Translations under genes and position numbers: made by a program
Assembly: GCF_029962835.1 (NCBI RefSeq)
Contig: NC_080578.1
Span: forward strand, 104,573,759-104,637,758
Length of the DNA: 64,000 nt
Source: Magnolia sinica
Taxonomy: Eukaryota > Streptophyta > Magnoliopsida > Magnoliales > Magnoliaceae
Direction: 5' to 3'
The notes under the pieces: model-generated
The model's database searches: none
What the model saw: the letters and a program-made list of their open reading frames with translations, nothing else
What the model was told of the DNA's origin: nothing
Part shown: piece after piece, positions 57,001 through 64,000 of the stretch
How positions within the stretch are numbered: the first letter of the stretch is position 1
Layout of the letters: each line of letters begins with the position of its first letter

Positions 57001-59484
57001 AAAGAGTGCATTTCACAAACAAATATGCTTTACAAGATTAAAACAGGGCAAGTAGGTCAATGCCTAAACTAACCCATTACATTAACAACATAACTCAAGG
57101 CAGCCCAAGTGAGAATGAGCTACAGTGAGGCCCCAGCAACATTACAATACTCAGACGGAAAAGGAACTATGGGGACAAGATCGGTAGACCATGTGATTGG
57201 AGATCAGAAAATCTTGAATGCTAGAGGATGGAGGGATTAGCTTGCTGGCCCTCTTGAATTAGAATGAGAATGGACAAGACATTCCTCTCTGATAGCATGA
57301 ACAAGAACCTTGAAGCTTGGGAATTGTTTCTACATTTAATGAATGAAATTAATACAAAGATATGGAATTAATAGGTTTATCATGTTCTTTTTCTATTGAT
57401 ACAGGCATCTTGAGTCTCTTGGAAGATTCTAAAGATCTTTCTTTTTCTAACGGCAATTACCGTTTGGAGTATCAGTATCAATGTATCAACGATTGAGGAT
57501 ATGGAAACATGTAACGATATCACTGATATCACCGTTGATACTGAAAAAAAGAAGAAGAAACAATAAATATTGCTAAAGGAAAATTTAGGAAAACATTAGG
57601 AAAAGGTAGAATTTTCCAGTGAAACTTTAGGAGATGTAAAAGACATGTTTACACATTAGGAATCAAAATATTGCAAAAAACAACTACATATAATAAGTTT
57701 CCATTTTGTAGGGGCCTAAACCATGTGCTATTGGGGGAAAAAAAAAAGAAGAGGAAGAAAAAAAGCAGTGCAATTAAACTCAAACCGAATTCATCTGATT
57801 AACAACGAGAACAAGGATCCCCTTTATACGTTAGATACCCAATTTGAGATTGAAAAATGAAACCCCTTCCCTTCGAAGGTTAGATTGGAAGTGACTCACT
57901 TAAAAATCATAAATTGCATACTTCTTTGAAGCAACTCAATATGGACACCCTTTAAAAATTTTGTTCCTCACTTTCCGAATCCTCCATAAGGGGGTCATGC
58001 TCCAAATGACTCCCCTCATGGAGACAAGTTGCCATTAACCCATCCACTAAAACCTCTTGAATGGATTTCTTAAGGATCCAACAAACCCCAAATAATTTAA
58101 AGTGGTGATTCAAGATTGCCTTGCAGCTAGGCAATCCAAACCATCCAAGTAGCAAGCCCAATTGTAGATGGAGCATAACCAAAAAAGTACACAAAAACAA
58201 TGATAGTAACCATCTGATTTTTGCAATTTGCAATTTGGACCACTCACTATTTTACTTTTAACCGTCCATTTGATCGCCACCAATTGGATTATTAGAAATT
58301 CTTGAGTACTGTGATATCAGAGATATGCTCCATCCATATTGTGCCCTACAATTTGGCTGGTTTCGATAGTCGTACACAAGTGCCATGTGTGGGAGGATGA
58401 CTCAGCACCATTTTCAAAATGGTAGTGAACTGTTATCAGAGTAGCCTGAAGGAAGTTTGCTAGCCCACAAGCACCCCCTCCACTTGTGTCATCACACATC
58501 TGTGGTACATCTAAACCGTGCATGAGATGGGCCCCATTTGTACATTGCTAGGGCAGACCACAGTCCTACAAAAACAATTGAATGTTCAGGAAAGCTGGCC
58601 ATTGGTCCACATTCCAGGTACACATGTCACCTACTTGATCTATGGACCTGACCAACCTTCTTTCTACTTCAAGTCATCCGCTTGGTAGGGACCACCTTAT
58701 CCATGGGTTAGACATCCCACATGTGTGCCAGGTTGGCACTTTGGCCATGTGCGAAGGTGCAAATAGGGAGTCGCTAAGGAGCATTATTACCGTGTAGGAG
58801 ATTACTCCCACTCCAAATCCTTCCAACAACCTGCCAATGAACAACAAGGATGGACCCTGTCGAGAAGTAGCAATATGAAGTATGAACCTGTCAATGTCAT
58901 GAGGAAGGCCTTCAAATAAGAAACAATGTATATGTTGCTATCAAACTTACTTCAGAGAATGAGATAGTTAGCCATCCAATAATGTTGGGAATGGAAGCAA
59001 TCATTAGAGACTGTGAGCATGGAAACAACAGGGTCAGTTGTGGATCAGTTGTAGAAATATAAACATGGATGCAGACATTTGGTTTACAGTTTAAGGTTGT
59101 GTTTGAATACATTACAAAATTTAGTTGAAATTTGAAAATACTACTCTAATAAAGTGGAAAAAACCAAATGGCAATTTCTTGGCATTCATATTTCAATTTG
59201 TTATTTCCAAGCTGGTCTTGGAAGGAACAAAACTTAAATTTGAGAGCTAGTTATTATGAATAGTAGGAAAAATTATCAACCTGCAATTTCCTCTTAATAA
59301 GAATGGATTTTTCACGATTAAATACATTGCATCAGCCTTGGTTTTTCTTTTTTTCTTTTTTTTTTTCTTTTTTAAACTTGATTGATTACCATACCCGTTT
59401 TCTACCAAAGTACTCTGAAATCTGACCACTAGCCAAGGCCCCAAGCATTGCGCCAATGTTCGACAAGGAGCCAAAGATGGAGAA
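45086..59484 (-). CDS. ERDL6: ERD6-like sugar transporter (MFS), 16 exons in the window, 5' end missing
   Basis: An MFS monosaccharide transporter; ERDL6 relatives export glucose from the vacuole. Exons (complement): 59395-59484, 58951-59010, 58791-58856, 54834-54899, 54650-54725, 53274-53338, 53089-53181, 49098-49175, 48900-48984, 47839-47885, 47654-47716, 47498-47557, 47199-47264, 47053-47112, 45911-46025, 45086-45198. All borders are GT-AG, phases agree, and 400 codons end in TGA. Landmarks: [89 protein letters not shown] and [14 protein letters not shown]. It matches ERDL6/4 from about residue 87. The first ~85 residues, with the first membrane helix, must lie beyond 64000. One oddity is [10 protein letters not shown] where SEILPVNIKG is usual. 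Introns of 3.9 kb (49176-53088 and 54900-58790) hold LINEs, a MITE and a copia fossil. Confidence 0.95.
45560..45790. repeat. GTCCAAATT-type dispersed repeat in the transporter intron
   Basis: GGAATGTCCAAATTATTTGG and CCTAACCATCCAACTGGTCG relate it to 27800-28330 and 59590-59830. It is non-coding. Confidence 0.5.
49205..49440 (-). mobile_element. RTE-type LINE, C-terminal end
   Basis: The minus strand resembles the RTE terminal stretch ([18 protein letters not shown]) followed by an SWDKATMMM-like end made of CAT repeats at 49223-49232. It is the same family as the plus-strand copy at 37070-37880. It lies in the 3.9-kb intron 49176-53088. Confidence 0.65.
49500..50340 (-). mobile_element. 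L1 LINE 3' part with RNase H-like domain
   Basis: The minus strand reads [20 protein letters not shown], then [17 protein letters not shown] (49720-49840), then an [13 protein letters not shown]-like stretch near 49600-49640. This is the RNase H domain found at the C terminus of many plant L1 ORF2 proteins. A T-rich 3' end lies at ~49508-49523. It is degraded upstream. Confidence 0.7.
50835..50935 (-). mobile_element. RTE-type LINE 3'-terminal fragment
   Basis: GTCGTCATCGTCATCATC is followed by AAAGCCTTATCCCAATTAAT, CATGAATCC and CATTCCACTCTATCAAGGG. It is a near copy of 8338-8440. It is only about 100 bp long. Confidence 0.65.
50968..51684. mobile_element. PIF/Harbinger-type MITE (717 bp) with TAA target duplication
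   Basis: Ends GGGCCTGTTTGGTTTT and AAAACCAAACAGGCCC are exact inverted repeats flanked by TAA (50965-50967 and 51685-51687). A GTGGGGCC-family core (51110-51545) fills the middle, perhaps as a nested insertion. It lies in a transporter intron. Confidence 0.9.
51690..51860. repeat. Dispersed repeat, inverted relative to 16100-16270
   Basis: AGCCCTCCTTTATGCAGGTT, GGGACCAGCAATGAGAGCAC and TAGTCTATTACATAGGTTGA match the other copy on the opposite strand. The last phrase is itself repeated at 51790 and 51821. Confidence 0.7.
52028..52800 (-). mobile_element. 5'-truncated L1 LINE
   Basis: A T-run at 52028-52037 marks the 3' end. The minus strand encodes pieces of the zf-RVT region typical of L1 ORF2 C termini ([37 protein letters not shown]). 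Frames are interrupted. It lies in the transporter intron 49176-53088. Confidence 0.7.
53339..54649. other. Transporter intron with GTGGGGCC-like repeats
   Basis: This is the intron between the PESPRWL exon and the LSVTIGIM exon. TTCATGGGCCCCACTGTTG (53662), CCAATGGGCCCCACTTATAC (53890) and CCACGATGGGGCCAACA (54312) are family words. No extra exon is needed, because the phases on both sides agree. Confidence 0.6.
55040..55860 (-). mobile_element. 5'-truncated L1 LINE
   Basis: A T-rich 3' end at 55037-55046 (then GAAACGTTACTGAAATTTTA) precedes minus-strand L1 C-terminal coding: [20 protein letters not shown] (~55250-55310) and, upstream, [20 protein letters not shown] (~55600-55660). Frames are interrupted. 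It lies in the 3.9-kb intron 54900-58790. Confidence 0.75.
55896..57450 (-). mobile_element. Ty1/copia element fossil
   Basis: On the minus strand: a partial 5' LTR (to ~57298), a primer-binding site resembling the initiator-Met type (TGCTATCAGAG, 57287-57297), a short internal region (56506-57286) with RNase H-type stretches such as [16 protein letters not shown] and SLRPDS, a purine-rich tract (TGTGGGGGAG, 56496-56505), and a 3' LTR from 56495 to 55896. Both LTRs share ACAATTCCCAAGCTTCAA. An unrelated ~300-bp block (55965-56280, GACTCA/GAGTCG words) lies in the 3' LTR. The element is broken, largely internally deleted, and old. Confidence 0.75.
57450..57730. mobile_element. hAT-type MITE fragment (ATCGATA theme)
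   Basis: It shares GAAACTTTAGGAGATGTAAA, AATAAGTTTCCATTT and GTATCAGTATCAATGTATCA with 12803-13020 and, inverted, with 17400-17640. It abuts the remains of the copia 5' LTR. It is truncated. Confidence 0.65.
57731..58790. other. Transporter intron, no exon recognised
   Basis: It contains GA/AAG-rich runs (57737-57768) and GTGGGCC-type repeat text (58310-58720). A minus-strand frame at 57952-58233 has no recognised domain. Confidence 0.45.
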
Positions 59485-59589
59485 CTGCAATTCAATAGGA
59501 AAAAGGAGTTAACAATAGATTGCTTTTTTAGTTAGACAAGGATGATAGTTCACCACAATTCTAAAAAGGTACTGACTCATCTACCATAC

Positions 59590-60090
59590 ACGTGGCATGT
59601 ATATACCGGAATCCAGATTGTCCAAATCATGGGGTCCATTTTGAATGGAGCAAAGTCTAATAATCACATTGATGAAACATTCTTAACCAACCAATTGGCG
59701 GGTACCAATTGATAGCTTAAAAAGTTGTGGTCAAAAGTCCAAATTCAACTGGAGATATCTGCCAGATAAGGTCATCCAATCAGTGTGACTTTCTGGTGGT
59801 GCTCCATCGACAACAGGCCATACATGCCTACAAAGTGCATGGTGGATGAGTCACCACCAATGTTCCAAATATCAAATGATATTATCAGTATTGTCGGGTC
59901 AATGATACCGAAACCCCAAGTAATATAGAAAAATCTAAATATCACTAATAATTTTGGTATTATCAGCAATATTTGGCAATACCAGGGATATTTTGGTCTC
60001 TGGACAGTATAAAATTTCCCTAATATCGGCGATACCAATGATACTATCCCCGATACCAGGGATACTTTGGTAAAATTTTTGAAATTTGAA
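59590..60090. repeat. GTCCAAATC-type repeat and hAT-like GATACC-themed MITE
   Basis: 59590-59830 matches the family at 27800-28330 (CCAGATTGTCCAAATC, GGGGTCCATT). From ~59858 (CAATGTTCCAAATATC) to ~60075 the sequence is built of GATACC/GGTATC and CAATATTTGG words like the other hAT MITEs. Its right end was not resolved. Confidence 0.5.
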
Positions 60091-60391
60091 ATCGAAAAAT
60101 AATTGTTATTGTGGGAAAAAAAAAAAATTCCTTTGGTTCCTCAAGTGATTTAGACTTCTTTTGGTTTTTGTTGAATCAAAGCTTGGATTTAGAGGAAAAA
60201 TCTTGACTCGAAGTAGAGACGGGCAGAACTTAAAGGTAACAAAAAATCCATGAGAACTTCATGTATCTTTTTTTCCAAATGTTAGCATGGATTACAATGT
60301 CTATGAATGCTTTCCATGCATTGACATGGATTTGTGGCAAATAAATCAACACTTGAGTGGGCGAATGCGGGAAATTGGGAAAATCCTAATT

Positions 60392-61480
60392 TCTTCCTTT
60401 TTTATTGAAGGGTGATAAATATTATTCAGCAGACCGCCTACAAAAGCAGGCAGCAAAGAATACAAAGAGTAAAAAACAAAAAACCCGAAACAAAGGCCAC
60501 CGAACAGAAAAAGCACCCAAATTAACAAAAAGATTTCCAATCGGCCACCAACATCAAAGCATCTACTGCCACAAACGCCATCGAGCGAGAAGAATCCCGA
60601 AACCTCCTTCTATTTCTTTCCAACCAAATTGACCGCCAAACAGCCAGAAGTGAGAGGAGCCAGATGGTATGGTCCTTGGATCGCCCGGTGCCCCCATGCT
60701 AGGCCCAAAGAAAATCCTCGACCAAACCTGAAAGGACCTAATGGATGTCGAACTTCCCTAAAACGTGGTGCCAAGGGCAAGTTATAAACAAATGATCAAT
60801 GGTCTCTACATCTTGATTACACATGCAACATATATTAGGAATGGGCAAGGACCTCTTTTGGAGATTATCTATTGTGAGCACTCTCTTCCTCCCAACCAAC
60901 CAGATAAAAGCTGCAACCTTGGGGGGCACGCCATAATGCCAAAAATGATAAGCATGCACGTCAGGTGTCTCACTCAAATTTTCACAAAGAAGTTTGTAAA
61001 AAGACTTAACCAAGAACAAACCGAAGTTATGGCATTTCCAAACCATGGAGTCAGCCTCCCCAGCTGGGACAACCATTTGCAACTGGTATAAAAGCGAGAT
61101 AAACTCATTCATCTCGATATCCGACAGGCCCCTTCTACTCAACGGAGACCAAGAAACAGAAGAGTCATGGGAAGAGAAGCAATTTACCATTTTAACTCCT
61201 TCGAAAGGGGCCAAACAAGCAAGAAGAGGATAATCGTTTTGGAAAATGGAGTTGCCACACCAGAAATCAATTTTGGACCCATCTCCGACTGAAAAACGGA
61301 TGTTTCTGTGAAATGAAGGTCTCACACCAGCGACCGACCTCCAAACATACGAAACCCTGTATAACGAAGACCACCTGGTCTCCCAACCACCCTCTTGCAG
61401 CCCATACTTGCTAGCAACTATACAACGCTAGAAACTCTCTTCCTCTATCCCAAAAATTTCCTCCATTTTACCCCTCAAAT
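60392..61480 (-). mobile_element. 5'-truncated L1 LINE with well-preserved zf-RVT region
   Basis: A T-rich 3' end lies at 60392-60405. The minus strand has a 195-codon open stretch (60738-61325): FSVGDGSKIDFWCGNSIF, WSPLSRRGLSDIEMNEFISL, FWHYGVPPKVAAFIWLVGRK and CCMCNQDVETIDHLFITCPW. This zf-RVT domain follows the reverse transcriptase of plant L1 ORF2. It is better preserved than the other L1s here, suggesting a younger insertion. It is probably intronic to the transporter gene. Confidence 0.85.
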
Positions 61481-61529
61481 TGAGAATGGATATTTTATTA
61501 CTTGCATTATGTGATATTTGAATGATATG

Positions 61530-61608
61530 AACTCATTTTTGGGTGTAATTGCACTGCTTTTTTCTCATAGCATATGGTTTAGGCCCCTATAAAATGGACA
61601 CTTTTTAC

Positions 61609-61650
<42 letters not shown>

Positions 61651-61855
61651 TTTGCAATATTTTGATTCCAAAATGTGTAAACATGTGTCTTTTGAAATGC
61701 CACCTTTTTCCCAATATTTCCCCAATATTTCCCTTAGTCAGCAATATTTTTCCGAGTATTGATGATAACTTTGGTGATATCAGCACATGTTTTCATGTAC
61801 CTGGTCATTGATACATGTAACAATATTGATACTCTAAACACTAGTCACCACCATG
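61530..61855. mobile_element. hAT-type MITE fragment carrying a TG microsatellite
   Basis: It shares ATGTGTAAACATGTGTCTTT, CAGCAATATTTTTCCGAGTA and TCATTGATACATGTAACAAT with 17400-17600. A TG run of 20 dinucleotides (61610-61649) interrupts it. Confidence 0.65.
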
Positions 61856-62369
61856 TTTTTTTTTAAAAAAAATGTTGAGATGATTTCCATGAAGAAAGAT
61901 TGAAGTGATGATTCCCAGTACATGAGCCAAACTAGAGCATGTGCAGGATCCGGGCCCATCATTAAGTGGGCAAAAAAATGTACATATAAAATGGTTGCAT
62001 CTTTTCCTAACTACCTAATTTTCTTGTATCCATGTGCCTAAATGATAAGTGGAATGTTCAGGCCAAAACCCCCATGATGATTGACGGAATCTCACACACA
62101 TGTGAGTTGAATATGGGTACAAATGGATTGAGCCAACCCAATGGGTCATTTGAGCCAATCTGGTAATAAATGGGCTTGGATTTGAAATTGAAACATCAGA
62201 TTGGGTCCAAGTCCAAAACACCATCCCAATTATAAAAAAGTTCATGTCTATAACTTCTCAAAGTTGACCGTCCTTCCCCCAGTTCTTTTTTCCTTTATTT
62301 ATTGGGGGTGGGCAACGATATTATTATAAGAAGCCTTTTGAAGCAATCCCAACAGATTGAGCATCTCTT
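61856..62369. other. No gene recognised
   Basis: Repeat-like text with GGATCCGGGCCCATC and AACCCAATGGGTC words. No exon of the transporter was found here. Confidence 0.45.
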
Positions 62370-63300
62370 GTTGTTGTTCTTCTTCCAACAGGTTCTTTCT
62401 ACATAAAAGGGGTCCAAGTCACCACATCCCCTCCTATAGAGACGCAATGAGCAGCTAACATGTTTGGCTCCACCGATCTTTCAGCCAATCGAGGAAAAAT
62501 ATCTTAAAGTGGTTTATCTCCCAACTAGACATCCTCCCAAAGGTGAATACCCTGTCCATCCCCCCAACGAAAGTCCTATCCCCTCTTTGAACTTATCCCA
62601 CATTCTAGATATTGCTTTCCAAACCCCAATAATTTATAGAAAGAGGACGCTTTAATCCATCTTTCCCCCTCCTCTAGCCTGTATTTCTTTACTATCACTT
62701 GATATCAAAGATTTTCTATCTCGAATCCAAAACACCAAAGCCATTTCCACATAATTGCAAAATTCATCAGCCCCAAACTCCTTATCCCTGCACCGCCCTC
62801 TTGCATTGACTTGCACACCTCTTCCCATTTCATTAAATAAAATTTATACTTCGCTTCTGCATCTTGCAAAAGAAAAACCCTTAGATTTTGTCCAAGCGAT
62901 CCAAAAACGATTTTGGACACCTAAATAAGGACATAAAGTAAACCAGAAGATTTCGTATTGCCAGTTTTATTAACGTCAATCTTCCCCCTAAAGACAGGCG
63001 CCTTCTTTTCTAACTCAATAATTTCCTTTCAAATCTCCTCACCAACTTCTCCCACAGATGCTTAGCAAGCTTTCCTATACAAAATGGAAGACCTAAATCA
63101 GAAAGAACCTGCCCGGCACCCAAAGATATTTGCATATTCCTCCAATTCACAGTCAGATAAATGGGTCCCCGACACTTCACACTTACTTATGTTCACCTTT
63201 AGACCAGAGATTACGTCAAAACATACAACAATTTTCCTCAATTGTCCACCTTTCTTGCACTCGCAACATTTGACGGGTTGAATTTGGAAAAAAAAATAAT
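62370..63300 (-). mobile_element. L1 LINE fragment, reverse-transcriptase C-terminal part
   Basis: The minus strand reads ISGLKVNISKCEVSGTHLSD and CELEEYANIFGCRAGSF (63098-63220), then FYLMKWEEVCKSMQEGGAGI and RSLGLMNFAIMWKWLW (62740-62850), then a VKKYRLEEGERW-like stretch. The order matches L1 ORF2 but the frames are broken. It has the same orientation as the L1 at 60392-61480 but is a separate copy, because both retain the ASKYG/VKKYR region. Confidence 0.75.
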
Positions 63301-64000
63301 AATAATGAAGAAAACCCAAGCCCACAACTCCTAAAATCCCTTCAATTAGGATACAGAAGGCAACTAATTAAAATTTAGAATTCTTGGATACAAGGAATCC
63401 AAGGTTTGGAAATGGAAATTGCAATGATTACACAATGATATTTCCATCTTTAATGTAGATTCCAGAATTGGGGATTGTATTTAGATACATGCAGAATCCA
63501 GATTTCATTAGACAACAGTAACCTCATGCATTGAGCCAGGGAACTGCTACTGTGGATGAGTGCAATAATTATTTGGCGGAATCCACAGTTTTGTCTATCC
63601 AAGCAGCAAGGGAATCCAATTTCTTTTCCCCATGTTTCCCTTAGGGCCAGTTTGGATAAGAGAATTCCATAGTAAAAGAAATCAATTTTGTAATTATTAC
63701 AATTTCCTTTTCCATCATGTAGGAAATGAGTTGGATTCATTTTTCCTCGAATCCAGTGTATTGCTTGCAATCCAAATGGAGGAGAAATTTAATCTTATCA
63801 CTTGTGATTTGATTTACCACAGAAATCTCTTTATTCAGGCTGGTTACTCATTTGTATAAGAGAGTTTCATGGTAAAAGAATTTGATTCTGCAATGATACT
63901 TTGTTACAGGCAATGACTATCCATTTCGAATTTGGGAGAGGGAGGTGGAAACGTAGCTGCATTGAAAGTGCACCCCCTTGCTCTCTCTCTCTCTCTCTCT
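63301..64000. other. Right edge, no exon found
   Basis: Tourist-like words occur (TTAGGGCCAGTTTGGATAAG at 63640). The window ends in a CT microsatellite (63981-64000). The missing first exons of the ERD6-like transporter were searched for on the minus strand (QFGFTCGYSSPTQ-like) and not found, so they should lie beyond 64000. Confidence 0.5.

Noticed and set aside
60738-61325. 195-codon minus-strand frame as a host gene
   Set aside because: It is the zf-RVT region of an L1 ORF2, with a T-rich 3' end at 60392-60405.
1-64000. tRNA, rRNA or other structured RNA genes
   Set aside because: I saw no convincing tRNA boxes or rRNA segments by eye; a covariance-model scan would be needed to exclude small ones.

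Overview
This is a stretch of a repeat-rich flowering-plant nuclear genome, not a bacterial or viral sequence. Plant gene families are split by GT-AG introns of up to 16 kb. The space between exons is filled with MITEs, 5'-truncated L1 and RTE LINEs, microsatellites and decayed LTR elements. The many diverged copies of a repeat containing GTGGGGCCCAC-type words, and the long introns, make a magnoliid-like early-diverging angiosperm my best guess (inference only).

Four host genes can be supported. (1) 6499-7920, + strand: an intronless leucine-rich-repeat extensin-like (LRX) cell-wall protein with a short proline- and cysteine-rich tail. (2) 12006-29067, - strand: a two-exon GET2/CAML-type ER receptor of the tail-anchored-protein insertion pathway. 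Its Arg-rich N-terminal exon (28911-29067) and its three-TM exon (12006-12637) are separated by a 16.3-kb intron. (3) 32169-38835, + strand: a three-exon twin CX9C protein of the Mdm35/TRIAP1 (At4g33100) family, divergent from GET2. (4) 45086-59484, - strand: sixteen 3' exons of an ERD6-like (ERDL6/4 type) sugar transporter. Its first ~85 codons lie beyond the right edge. For genes 2-4 I placed every splice site by hand. The phases close, giving 262 aa, 94 aa and 400 aa (partial).

Layout: 1-6.2 kb holds repeats and no gene; 6.2-7.9 kb is LRX with a duplicated promoter module; 7.9-12 kb holds MITEs; 12-29.1 kb is GET2 and its intron (hAT MITE, degenerate minisatellite, L1s, one decayed Ty3/gypsy piece, and a duplicated L1 carrying an inversion); 29.1-32.2 kb is a divergent promoter region; 32.2-38.8 kb is the TRIAP1-like gene, whose second intron holds a probable solo LTR, hAT MITEs and an RTE LINE; 38.8-45 kb holds MITEs; 45-59.5 kb is the sugar transporter with LINEs, a MITE and a decayed Ty1/copia element in its introns; 59.5-64 kb is L1-rich sequence, probably the next intron of the same gene.

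The four genes do not form a pathway. The LRX acts in the wall, GET2 in the ER membrane, the CX9C protein in the mitochondrial intermembrane space and the transporter in the vacuolar membrane. I found no undescribed biological system. The most interesting observations are the giant-intron GET2 gene, the cysteine-pair tail and promoter duplication of the LRX gene, a possible 33-nt alternative acceptor in the TRIAP1-like gene, a twin-primed L1 that was then tandemly duplicated and re-invaded, and a set of hAT-like MITEs each built from its own short palindromic word.
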